From AcAMD-5 sp044343935 (GTDB taxonomy: Bacteria; Actinomycetota; Actinomycetes; S36-B12; UBA5976), in contig JBIJDU010000021.1 of the NCBI GenBank assembly GCA_044343935.1, positions 1 through 24,409 on the forward strand: DNA of 24,409 nt, given 5' to 3'. Every line of letters begins with the position of its first letter. Position 1 is the first letter of the stretch. The position numbers and the translations under genes are program-made. Positions 6,887 through 14,251 of the stretch are shown piece after piece. The notes under the pieces are model-generated. The model worked only from the letters and a program-made list of their open reading frames with translations, was not told the origin of the DNA and ran no database searches.

Positions 6887-7956
6887 TGCAAGCTAGTGAG
6901 CGCGCAATAAAGCATCAACGGGTCATTGACGTGATGAATCAATTTGATGTTGATACGGTGATTCTTCGAAAGTCACCAAATACCTCATGGTTTTCTGGTG
7001 GCAGAGTTCATGTTCCTAGTAGTTTAGATTCATCGTGTTTTGATATCGTGATCACTAAAGACCACTACTACTTTTACACTAATACTATTGAGGGTCCAAG
7101 GTTGGCAGCTGAAGAGTTTCTGCCAACTGACGAGGTTAAAACACATCCGTGGTGGATCGCAAGAGACAACTTGCTACCTGCCGGTGAGCGAGTTGGGTCG
7201 GATCTGCCAGGTGGTGATCGAAAGCACATCCCACAATTAGATCAACTGAGGTTCTCGTTAACTGATGGTGAAGAATTAAGGCTTGATGAAATTGCAAGCG
7301 ATTCAGCTGAAGCACTTTATTCCATCACAGATGGAATAAATCCCGATCAAACGGAGATAGAAATTGCTGGACTGGTCACTGCTGCATTATGGGAGAAAAA
7401 CTTAGAGACAGTTTTTCTAGGTGTTGCTGGAGCTGAACGTGTTACCAGATTCAGACACCCCTTACCTACCGCAACAAAGGTTGGCAATTTTTTGAGTATC
7501 TCAATTTGTGCTCGACGCAAAGGATTGATTGCCAGCGAGACCAGATTGATCTCATTCGAACCAGTCTCATCGGATCGAAATGACCAATATCTTCGGCTAT
7601 TGAATGTTGAGGCAGCTTTTCTATCTCAGACTAAATCGGGTACGCCGCTATCAACCGCCTTTAAGGCCGGGGCGAGCGAGTATGTAATTCAAGGATTTGC
7701 AAGCAATGAGTGGCATCACCATCATCAAGGTGGTCCAACAGGTTTCTTGCCTCGCGAGGTCATTGCCAATGCTGATACAAATCAACTACTCGGGCTCAAT
7801 CAGGCGGTCTCTTGGAACCCAACTGCGCTGGGGCTAAAGGCTGAAAGCACCTGGATAGTCAAGGAATCGGCACCTCGACAGTTAGGTAAAGACCTCTGGT
7901 GGCCACAAGTTCTGGTGGCAGGCCATTCCAGACCTGGCCTGCTAGAAATTAGCTAG
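6886..7956 (+). CDS. M24-fold (pita-bread) protein with degenerate metal site
   Basis: A 356-residue protein with the two-domain layout of Xaa-Pro peptidase/creatinase proteins: an N-terminal creatinase-like domain (about 1-125) and a C-terminal pita-bread domain (about 135-350). The usual five metal ligands are mostly missing. The paired Asp positions are occupied by Ser206 and Ser217 (SIC and ASETR instead of DxG and ADxTR), and the first Glu is replaced in the WNP segment at 310-312. A His cluster (277-280, followed by QGGPTG) and a late Glu320 (KAEST) remain. It is probably not a normal metallopeptidase and may be a ligand-binding or differently active homologue. The GTG start overlaps the preceding stop. 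It ends about 130 bases before the sulfosugar operon. Confidence 0.7.
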   Translation: MQASERAIKHQRVIDVMNQFDVDTVILRKSPNTSWFSGGRVHVPSSLDSSCFDIVITKDHYYFYTNTIEGPRLAAEEFLPTDEVKTHPWWIARDNLLPAGERVGSDLPGGDRKHIPQLDQLRFSLTDGEELRLDEIASDSAEALYSITDGINPDQTEIEIAGLVTAALWEKNLETVFLGVAGAERVTRFRHPLPTATKVGNFLSISICARRKGLIASETRLISFEPVSSDRNDQYLRLLNVEAAFLSQTKSGTPLSTAFKAGASEYVIQGFASNEWHHHHQGGPTGFLPREVIANADTNQLLGLNQAVSWNPTALGLKAESTWIVKESAPRQLGKDLWWPQVLVAGHSRPGLLEIS

Positions 7957-7987
7957 TTTTTGGGTAATCCGGGTTGATTTTCCTGGA

Positions 7988-7996
7988 GGTCAGACC
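7988..7996. promoter_or_regulatory. GGTC-N-GACC operator, copy 1 (upstream of isomerase operon)
   Basis: The palindrome GGTCAGACC lies 94 bases before the GTG start of the isomerase gene. It fits the general FadR-subfamily GntR site (GT-N3-AC core), and the same sequence recurs at three other control positions of this locus. The likely binding protein is the GntR regulator encoded at 12621-13346. Confidence 0.65.
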
Positions 7997-8066
7997 GCAT
8001 CTTGGATTTTCACAGCCGCATTTATTGACACCTACTCATGAATACTGCCAAACTCACGCCGTTAGA

Positions 8067-8075
8067 GGTCTGACC
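8067..8075. promoter_or_regulatory. GGTC-N-GACC operator, copy 2 (proximal to isomerase start)
   Basis: GGTCTGACC is the exact reverse complement of copy 1. It lies just before the Shine-Dalgarno sequence GGAGGA (8079-8084) of the isomerase gene, a position suited to blocking transcription. A TTGACA hexamer at 8025-8030 lies between the two operators, but I found no convincing -10 box at the right distance, so I do not call a promoter. Confidence 0.65.
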
Positions 8076-8089
8076 ACTGGAGGATATAA

Positions 8090-9499
8090 GTGCGCTGTGC
8101 AGTAGTGCCGGTAGCTCGGCCCACCTTCGATACCCAGAAGGCAGCGCAACTCACCGATCAGGCATTCGCACTCTTGGCTGAAATTGGATTTGAATTACAT
8201 GGTGCCAAAACATTGGTTATGACTCCAGATGATTTAGCTAAAGCGAAAACAGAATTAATTGATGATGCAGATTTATACATTTTGATGCAGTCATCATTTT
8301 CTGACGCATCCCCTGCGGTCTCGCTATTGAGTGAAAAATCTGCGCCGGTTCTTCTCTGGTCTTTTCGTGAACCCGGCGAAATAGGCGAGAGATTACTGCT
8401 TAATTCAATGTGTGGTTCTAATCTTGCGGCCCACGCACTGGTACATGCCGGTAAAGACATTTATCACCTGCATGGTAATCCAGCTGAAGCCAGAACCAAA
8501 TCAGTGCTAACTGCGGTCCTGAATGGGCAGATGCCAAATGCTGAAGAACCAGAGCTTAAAGTTGATCAATCGCTGGCGGATTTAGAAATGATAAAAAAAA
8601 TTCTGAATGCTATTCGAGGAACCAAGATCGGCGCAATTGGTGACGCTCCTCCAGGTTTTACCCCATGCGTATATGACGCCAATCAATTGATTGAATTGTT
8701 TGGTATTGAAGTTGAACCATTAACGGTAGATGAAATTTTTGAACGAATTGCCAGCGCAGATGCTGGTGCAGTTGCTGTTGAATATGCTGCAGCTGTTGCT
8801 GCGCAGCCATCGCTGGGTTCGGTTAACCAGGATGAAGCCACTAAGGTGTCAGCAACAACTGTGGTGCTTGATGATTGGAAAACCAAATCAGATTTAGCTG
8901 CAATTGCGGTTCGATGCTGGCCAGAATTTCCTACCCAACTTGGTGCCTGCCCATGTGGTGCATTAAGCCGCATGGCAGATCGCGGGACTGCTACAGCTTG
9001 TGAACGCGATGTCTTAGGTGCAGTGACAATGTTGCTCATGGAAGAACTTGGAGCAGGTACAACATATTTGGTTGACGTAGTTGATCAAGATCCATCACAG
9101 AATTTGATTCGCTTATGGCATTGTGGCGCAGCTGCCACTAGCCTGGCGGCAAATCCCGCCGATGCAACGCAATTCACGCATTGCAATCGTAAACTCGGCG
9201 TGGCAGGAAATTTCCCGCTCAAGACTGGTCCGGTGGTTGTGGCCAGGCTTGATCAGGATGTAGACCCGAGCAACCCCACGGGACTACGGTTGATTATCAG
9301 CAACGGAGAATCCATTTCTGCTGAGAATCAGTTTCAAGGGAATACGGCAACAGTGAAGATGGAAGTCGCAGCTGATGCCTTTGTCAACGGTTTAATTACC
9401 CGCGGCTTCCCACACCATTTGGTACTGGCGTGGACTGACATCAGACCACAACTGCGCCAAATGGCAAAACTCCTATCTATCCCACTAATTGAATGGTGA
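8090..9499 (+). CDS. L-fucose/L-arabinose isomerase-fold enzyme, probable sulfoquinovose isomerase (SqvD-like)
   Basis: A 469-residue cytoplasmic ketose-aldose isomerase with the C-terminal core of the FucI/AraA fold. Visible motifs are RCWPEFPTQLGACPCGALS (275-293), TACERD with likely metal ligand Glu305, TTYLVDVVDQD with Asp329, LWHCG (342-346) and a late His pair FPHHLVLAW (440-448). Glu305 and Asp329 are 24 apart, as are the Mn ligands Glu337 and Asp361 in E. coli FucI. Because the kinase and aldolase downstream resemble YihV and YihT, I infer that it converts sulfoquinovose to 6-deoxy-6-sulfofructose, replacing the unrelated YihS epimerase-fold enzyme. From memory, sulfoglycolytic SqvD isomerases belong to this fold. 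The start is GTG at 8090 with GGAGGA six bases upstream. It is the first gene of the operon and sits behind two operators. Confidence 0.75.
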   Translation: MRCAVVPVARPTFDTQKAAQLTDQAFALLAEIGFELHGAKTLVMTPDDLAKAKTELIDDADLYILMQSSFSDASPAVSLLSEKSAPVLLWSFREPGEIGERLLLNSMCGSNLAAHALVHAGKDIYHLHGNPAEARTKSVLTAVLNGQMPNAEEPELKVDQSLADLEMIKKILNAIRGTKIGAIGDAPPGFTPCVYDANQLIELFGIEVEPLTVDEIFERIASADAGAVAVEYAAAVAAQPSLGSVNQDEATKVSATTVVLDDWKTKSDLAAIAVRCWPEFPTQLGACPCGALSRMADRGTATACERDVLGAVTMLLMEELGAGTTYLVDVVDQDPSQNLIRLWHCGAAATSLAANPADATQFTHCNRKLGVAGNFPLKTGPVVVARLDQDVDPSNPTGLRLIISNGESISAENQFQGNTATVKMEVAADAFVNGLITRGFPHHLVLAWTDIRPQLRQMAKLLSIPLIEW

Positions 9500-9510
9500 C
9501 CGGTCATCAT
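9493..9510. repeat. Short palindrome between isomerase and binding-protein genes
   Basis: TGACCGGTCA at 9497-9506 is a perfect 10-base palindrome, and it extends to 18 bases (9493-9510) with one mismatched pair. It overlaps the isomerase stop. The half-site order (GACC-GGTC) is the inverse of the operator copies, so it is not simply another operator. Confidence 0.35.
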
Positions 9511-9530
9511 TCAGAAAATGAGGTAATCGA

Positions 9531-10832
9531 ATGAACAAGAGTTCATCTCGTATGCGTTCACGATTGATGCGTGTAATGGCTCTGGCTGTTTCAGCGTCTC
9601 TGGTGTTTGCATTTAACACACCTGCAAATAGCAATACTAGGCTAAGTGGAGAAATTGAATTTTTCCATTGGCGAGGTGAAGATCGCGTATTTATTGACCA
9701 GATCATCGCCTCTTTTGTTAAGCGGAACCCAGGCGTGAAAATCACCCAAACGATTGTGACTTCGGCTGAACATCAGTCAACAGGAACGACGAGAATTCTT
9801 GGAAACAAGGAAATCGCTCTTTATTCGGTTTGGCGTGATCGTTACTCCGCAAAGGAATATCTCAATGCAGGAATCATGGAAGACTTGTCAAAAGAGCCGT
9901 TCCTGAAAAACTTCAACGATGCATCCATCTCTACAGCAACTATCGATGGAAAAGTGTATGCACCTTTCCTTCACGCTCTGTTTAATATGCCGCTGTATAA
10001 CACCGAAATTTTCGCCAAGGAAGGGCTTACCCCACCTCGCACTTGGCCAGGACTACTGCGGCTATGTAAAGACCTGAAGGCCAAGGGCTACGTGCCAATG
10101 GCATGGGAAGGATCAGTGCGAGGCCAGGCGATGCAGTTGATTAACGCCATGTTGGCTAACTCAATGCCAGATCCAAACACCTCTTATGGAACCTTAACGG
10201 CATCAGGTCAGGTCACCGAACCATGGTTCATGGATGGAGTTGCAAAGAAGTTTGAAGAAATGCATAAAGCAGGATGCTTCCCAGAGAACGCCCTTGGCGT
10301 TACAGAAGCTGCTGCCAATGCACTTTTTGCTTCAGGCAGAGCTGCAATTCGTCCTACCGGCTCATTCAGCATGGGAGCTGTGAAAACCCTGAATCCAGCG
10401 ATGGCTGGCAAGATGAAGATGATGATGATCAACTCTCAGAATGCAAGCTCTAAAGCTAAGTTCCAGGGAATTCATAACGTTCAGTTCGGACTTGCTGTAA
10501 ACAAATTGGCCAGCGCTGGCGACAAGGCAATTGCCAAAGCATTTATTGCTCATTTGGCAACACCGCGTAATGGATGGATCTATGCAAACGGTTCATCACA
10601 GCACGTCACCATTAAGGGTGTTAACTACTCAGGCAATCCAGACCTTTCCAATCTTGAAGTTTGGTTGAGCAGAAAAACACTTCTAGCTCCTCGATTCCAG
10701 CCACCAACAGCAAAAGCTATTGCTGCAGGTATTGCAATTGAGAACATGCTGATTCAGATTGCAGGTGGCGCAAAAACCCCTGCTGCTGCAGCTGCTGAGT
10801 TCCAGCCAATCATCGATCAGGCGCGACGCTAA
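9531..10832 (+). CDS. ABC transporter sugar-binding protein (family 1), probable sulfoquinovosyl-compound binding
   Basis: A 433-residue extracellular solute-binding protein. The N-terminus is basic (KSSSRMRSRLMR), followed by a hydrophobic core (VMALAVSASLVFAF) and a likely signal-peptidase cleavage region near residue 32. There is no lipobox cysteine, which is unusual for an actinobacterial binding protein. The mature part opens with SGEIEFFHWRGEDRVFI, typical of the MalE/UgpB-type sugar family. It should capture the substrate outside the membrane and deliver it to the two permeases encoded next. Specificity for sulfoquinovose or sulfoquinovosyl glycerol (as for SmoF of Agrobacterium) is inferred from the neighbours only. 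The start is ATG at 9531 with GAGGTAAT upstream. A strong hairpin lies just beyond its stop. Confidence 0.85.
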   Translation: MNKSSSRMRSRLMRVMALAVSASLVFAFNTPANSNTRLSGEIEFFHWRGEDRVFIDQIIASFVKRNPGVKITQTIVTSAEHQSTGTTRILGNKEIALYSVWRDRYSAKEYLNAGIMEDLSKEPFLKNFNDASISTATIDGKVYAPFLHALFNMPLYNTEIFAKEGLTPPRTWPGLLRLCKDLKAKGYVPMAWEGSVRGQAMQLINAMLANSMPDPNTSYGTLTASGQVTEPWFMDGVAKKFEEMHKAGCFPENALGVTEAAANALFASGRAAIRPTGSFSMGAVKTLNPAMAGKMKMMMINSQNASSKAKFQGIHNVQFGLAVNKLASAGDKAIAKAFIAHLATPRNGWIYANGSSQHVTIKGVNYSGNPDLSNLEVWLSRKTLLAPRFQPPTAKAIAAGIAIENMLIQIAGGAKTPAAAAAEFQPIIDQARR

Positions 10833-10837
10833 ACTCG

Positions 10838-11797
10838 ATGTCAGGTAAATCAAGCAACGACACCCTCAGTCATTCGACTGAGGGTGTCGTTGACCCTCGA
10901 AACAAAAAGGCCAATCGTGGGCTAAAGCGCAAGCAGAATAGACCTTTGATTTTATTTGCTGGTCCGGCTGTTGCCTTATACGCGATCTTTTTTTTATACC
11001 CTGGTGTCAACTCGCTTTGGCTTTCAGTATTCGAATGGAATGTACTGGAGTTTAAGCCTCGAGAGTTCAATGGTTTAGACAACTACGTTCGATTAGCGAC
11101 CGATGATATTGTTTTCAAAACGGCACTATTTAACAACTTAGAATTAATGCTTTGGGTGGTCCTGTTTCAAGGTGGACTTAGCCTTCTGCTTGCATTGATG
11201 CTCGTGAAAAATACCAAGACTACCGTTCTACTCCGAGCAATTTATTTCTTCCCTACCATTTTATCTTCAGTATCTGTTGGATTGATTTGGTCATTTATGT
11301 TTGAGTCCAATCTTGGCGTAATCAACACAGCTCTGAACAGTCTTGGCTTTTCTCAATTGACCGCAAACTGGCTTGGTGATGAAGCCATTGCGCTGTATGC
11401 CATTGTGGTCACTCAAGTTTGGTTTCACACTGGTCAAATGATGGTTATCTATGTTGCTGGCTTGCAGCAAATTCCTGCTGAGCTTTATGAATCGGCAAGA
11501 ATTGATGGAGCCAATGCATTTCAGATATTTCGAAGAGTGACTTGGCCATTAATAATCCCGACTGGTTTTGTGGTAATTGCGTACACCACAATTCAATCGT
11601 TCCGCGCTTTCGACTTGATTTACACAATGACTGGTGGTGGTCCAAACTATTCAACCGAAATCTTGGCTACCCGAATTTATACAATCGGTCTTCTTGATGG
11701 ACGATACGGTTACGCAGCAGCTCAAAGTGTATTTTTCATGATCACAATTGCGTTAATCACCATGCTACAACGCAGACTATTGCGGACAAGGACCTAA
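10838..11797 (+). CDS. ABC sugar permease, MalF/UgpA type
   Basis: A 319-residue inner-membrane permease with about six hydrophobic helices, the first near residues 38-60 (LILFAGPAVALYAIFFLYPG). The coupling helix (EAA loop) is present as ELYESARIDGANAF...RVTWPLI, followed by the usual GGGPNYSTEILATRIY loop. It pairs with the MalG-type permease encoded next. About 35 polar residues precede the first helix, and their codons include a perfect 16-base-pair hairpin (10856-10891). The start is ATG at 10838, five bases after the binding-protein stop, without a visible ribosome site; a TTG at 10946 next to the first helix is a weaker alternative. No ATPase gene accompanies the importer, so a shared MsiK-type ATPase encoded elsewhere is likely. 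Confidence 0.88.
   Translation: MSGKSSNDTLSHSTEGVVDPRNKKANRGLKRKQNRPLILFAGPAVALYAIFFLYPGVNSLWLSVFEWNVLEFKPREFNGLDNYVRLATDDIVFKTALFNNLELMLWVVLFQGGLSLLLALMLVKNTKTTVLLRAIYFFPTILSSVSVGLIWSFMFESNLGVINTALNSLGFSQLTANWLGDEAIALYAIVVTQVWFHTGQMMVIYVAGLQQIPAELYESARIDGANAFQIFRRVTWPLIIPTGFVVIAYTTIQSFRAFDLIYTMTGGGPNYSTEILATRIYTIGLLDGRYGYAAAQSVFFMITIALITMLQRRLLRTRT
10856..10891 (+). other. Perfect 16-bp stem, 4-base loop hairpin inside the start of the permease gene
   Basis: The left arm 10856-10871 (AACGACACCCTCAGTC) is exactly complementary to the right arm 10876-10891, with loop ATTC. It starts 18 bases after the permease ATG and 24 bases after the binding-protein stop. No T-run follows, so it is not a standard intrinsic terminator. 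Its place between a binding-protein gene and its permeases suggests an mRNA stabiliser or attenuator that keeps binding-protein levels above permease levels. Confidence 0.75.
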
Positions 11798-11802
11798 TTG
11801 AA

Positions 11803-12618
11803 ATGGTAGTGAAATTAGCACGCGGTCTGATTCATGTATTTGTTGTCGCTCTGGTATTGATTCCTGTCATGATTATCTTCTTGGCTACGTTCAAACCAGA
11901 TCTAGAAATTCTGTTGAATCCGCTTGGGATCCCGGAAACCTTTTCCCTAGCAAACTACAGCCAGCTGCTGTCCACTAGCGGGATTTCACAAAGCTTCATG
12001 AATAGCGTAAAAGTGACCTTGATTTCTGTTTTTATCACGTTAAGTCTGGCAAGCATGACCTCATACGCCATCGCAAGGTTAGCGAGAATTTCAAGCACGA
12101 TGTTGTTCAGTTTGTTTGTTTTGGGACTTACCATTCCAGCCCAGGTAAATATTCTTCCAATTTTTATTCTTTTTAGTGATTTAGGTTTAACCAATTCGCA
12201 CTTTGGTCTGGTTTTGGCCAATGTAGTGTCAGCATTGCCAATATCTGTATTCATTATTGCAGCTTTTTTCCGCGAGTTTCCAAAGGAAATGATCGAGGCT
12301 GCAGAAATTGATGGGGCAAACCATTTTAGAGTCTTTTTGCAGATTGTTTTGCCACTTGCTAAACCAGCTATTGGAGCAACAGCGATTTTCCTTTTCGTAA
12401 TTTTCTGGAATGACTTACTTTTCCCGCTCCTGCTGATATCACAGCGGGAACTCGAAACGCTACCTTTAACATTGCTTTCATTTAAGGGTGAATACTCACT
12501 AAGTTATGGCCTGTTGTTTACTGGAGTAACCATTGCCTCAATTCCTCTGGTTTTCATGTACATCTTGATGCAACGTACCTTCGTGGCTGGGTTAACCAGC
12601 GGTGCGGTTAAGGGTTAG
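11803..12618 (+). CDS. ABC sugar permease, MalG/UgpE type
   Basis: A 271-residue inner-membrane permease with six hydrophobic helices beginning directly after a short basic start (MVVKLARGLIHVFVVALVLIPV). The EAA coupling loop reads EMIEAAEIDGANHFRVF...IVLPL, and the pattern FKPDLEILLNPLGIPETFSLANY near residues 29-52 is typical of the MalG-type partner. It forms the membrane channel with the MalF-type permease encoded upstream. The start is ATG at 11803, five bases after that gene's stop. Two bases separate its own stop from the GntR start, so the whole set is likely one transcript. The substrate is inferred from context to be a sulfoquinovose compound. Confidence 0.88.
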   Translation: MVVKLARGLIHVFVVALVLIPVMIIFLATFKPDLEILLNPLGIPETFSLANYSQLLSTSGISQSFMNSVKVTLISVFITLSLASMTSYAIARLARISSTMLFSLFVLGLTIPAQVNILPIFILFSDLGLTNSHFGLVLANVVSALPISVFIIAAFFREFPKEMIEAAEIDGANHFRVFLQIVLPLAKPAIGATAIFLFVIFWNDLLFPLLLISQRELETLPLTLLSFKGEYSLSYGLLFTGVTIASIPLVFMYILMQRTFVAGLTSGAVKG

Positions 12619-12620
12619 CA

Positions 12621-13346
12621 ATGAAAGCGGTGGAGTTACTTAACTCCGAACTGATGGCCAAAGGGGGCGATCAGCGCTCCGAACGCATTGCGCAGCAGGT
12701 GTTGGATTATGTTGAACTAAATAAATTATCCCCCGGCGATCGACTGCCACCAGAGCGTGACTTGGCCCGTAGTTTGCAAGTTAGTCGACCTTCAATGCGA
12801 GAAGCGTTGCGAATTCTGCAAGCGCAAGGGCGAGTTGAAATTCGACATGGCCAGGGTACTTTTGTGGCACAGCCACAAACTACTAGACAATTACAAGCGG
12901 CACTATTAACGGCAGATGTCGGAATTGAAGAATTGTTTGAAATGCGCCAAGTATTTGAAATACCCGCCGCTGGCTGGGCGGCAAATCGGCGGACTAAGGA
13001 GCAACTGCGCTTAATGCGCTCAACATTAAACCAACTTAATCTATTGGCTCAGCAAGTTCCGCCCGACTATGATGTGTTGCAGAAACTTGATGCTGAATTT
13101 CACCTTCGAATTGTGGAAGCTGGCGCTAATCGATTCCTGAATCAATCCGTTGGTGTGTTGCAAGCAATGTTGAATACCTCAATGGAAACAACCCTGCGCC
13201 TGCCAGGTCGTCTAGAAGTGTCCAGGCATGATCATGAAGCAATTTTTGCTGCCATTGAATCTGGTGATGCCAAAGCAGCTGAGCGCGCTGCTGCCCTGCA
13301 CATCATGGGCGCATACCACGCATCAGGCAGTGCTAATCGGCAATGA
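12621..13346 (+). CDS. GntR-family regulator, FadR subfamily (FCD domain); likely local repressor
   Basis: A 241-residue regulator. The N-terminal winged helix-turn-helix (about 18-84) contains LSPGDRLPPERDLARSLQVS, the recognition segment RPSMREALRILQAQGRVEI and the wing RHGQGTFV. The C-terminal all-helical FCD effector domain (about 100-235) has a likely metal site of Asp157, His161, His205 and His227, as in FadR-type proteins that bind carboxylates or sugar acids. The effector may be a sulfonated sugar or sulfolactate, which is inference. GGTC-N-GACC palindromes matching FadR-type sites occur at both control regions of the locus. The start is ATG at 12621 with AAGGG upstream. Its stop overlaps the kinase start as ATGA. 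It would be autoregulated through the operators upstream of the isomerase. Confidence 0.88.
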   Translation: MKAVELLNSELMAKGGDQRSERIAQQVLDYVELNKLSPGDRLPPERDLARSLQVSRPSMREALRILQAQGRVEIRHGQGTFVAQPQTTRQLQAALLTADVGIEELFEMRQVFEIPAAGWAANRRTKEQLRLMRSTLNQLNLLAQQVPPDYDVLQKLDAEFHLRIVEAGANRFLNQSVGVLQAMLNTSMETTLRLPGRLEVSRHDHEAIFAAIESGDAKAAERAAALHIMGAYHASGSANRQ

Positions 13347-14239
13347 TTGAACCTAACTTTGATGCCATTTTTATTGGTGTTTCAACTATCGACACAATCG
13401 CCCTGTTAGATTTTTATCCAGCAGCAGATTCTCGCACCGTAACTGAACATCTAGAGCGAGCAGGTGGTGGAGTATCAGCAACTGCAGCAGTTGCCGCTGC
13501 TCGCCTAGGCGGAAATGTCGCATTTGCTGGTGTGGTTGGCGATGATGATGAAGGAAAAGAAATAATCGCAAAACTTAATGCAGAAGGTGTAAATACTGAT
13601 TTTGTTGTTATTGATAAGAATTCAAAATCTGCAACTAGTGTTGTGATTGTTGCGCAAAACACTGCGACTCGAGCAATCATTACTCGGCAACAAATCAATT
13701 ACCAAGTTTGTGTTACCGATAAACTCAAGAGAGCAATTAGTCACGCAAAAATTGTGCATTTGGATCATGCCGGTTATCAACTTCTCCCTCAACTGGGCGT
13801 TTCTCGAGGGACTGGGCCGAAAATTAGCTTGGATCATGGGAATCCAATCTCAAACTTTGATCCTAACCTGATTGATATTTATGTGCCCTCGGATATTCGA
13901 CTGAAAGAATTTCATCCAAGTTTAGATCTTGAATCTGCAGTTAAAACACAAGCCGCTAAATGTAATCAGGATGTGATTGTGACCGCTGGCAGCGTAGGAA
14001 GTTTTGCTGTGATCAATGGTCAGTTTGCACATGCACCTGCTTTTAACATAGAAGTATTAAGCACGCTCGGTGCTGGCGATGTGTTTCATGGCGCAATTGT
14101 GATGCAGTACCTTCAGCACCAATCAGTTTTGGATACTTTGATTAGGTCAAATGCCGTTGCTGGACTTTCCTGTCAAGGACTCGATGGCAGATCAGCAATT
14201 CCAACTGCGGCTGAATTAGATGAATTTTTAAGCAAATAG
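13343..14239 (+). CDS. PfkB-family sugar kinase, YihV-like (probable 6-deoxy-6-sulfofructose kinase)
   Basis: A 298-residue ribokinase-fold kinase, the same length as E. coli YihV. It has the N-terminal GGGVSATAAVAAARLGG motif (41-57), GVVGDDDEGKEI (63-74) and the catalytic anion-hole motif LGAGDVFHGA (242-251, base Asp246), all close to YihV. The role is phosphorylation of 6-deoxy-6-sulfofructose at C1 using ATP. Compared with YihV from memory, Lys27 aligns with Arg31, but the sulfonate ligands Asn109 and Arg138 align with Thr114 and Ala143, so sulfonate recognition may differ, perhaps through Arg115 or His142. The gene overlaps the regulator stop and is followed by the YihT-like aldolase, the substrate-product order expected. 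Another C6-modified fructose cannot be excluded from this gene alone. Confidence 0.8.
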   Translation: MIEPNFDAIFIGVSTIDTIALLDFYPAADSRTVTEHLERAGGGVSATAAVAAARLGGNVAFAGVVGDDDEGKEIIAKLNAEGVNTDFVVIDKNSKSATSVVIVAQNTATRAIITRQQINYQVCVTDKLKRAISHAKIVHLDHAGYQLLPQLGVSRGTGPKISLDHGNPISNFDPNLIDIYVPSDIRLKEFHPSLDLESAVKTQAAKCNQDVIVTAGSVGSFAVINGQFAHAPAFNIEVLSTLGAGDVFHGAIVMQYLQHQSVLDTLIRSNAVAGLSCQGLDGRSAIPTAAELDEFLSK

Positions 14240-14251
14240 TTTAGGAGAATG

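Noticed and set aside
8025..8030. Perfect TTGACA as a promoter for the isomerase operon
   Set aside because: No acceptable -10 hexamer lies 16-18 bases downstream, so a promoter cannot be called from sequence alone.
10856..10891. Intrinsic transcription terminator
   Set aside because: The stem is strong but no T-run follows, and the same operon clearly continues with the two permeases.
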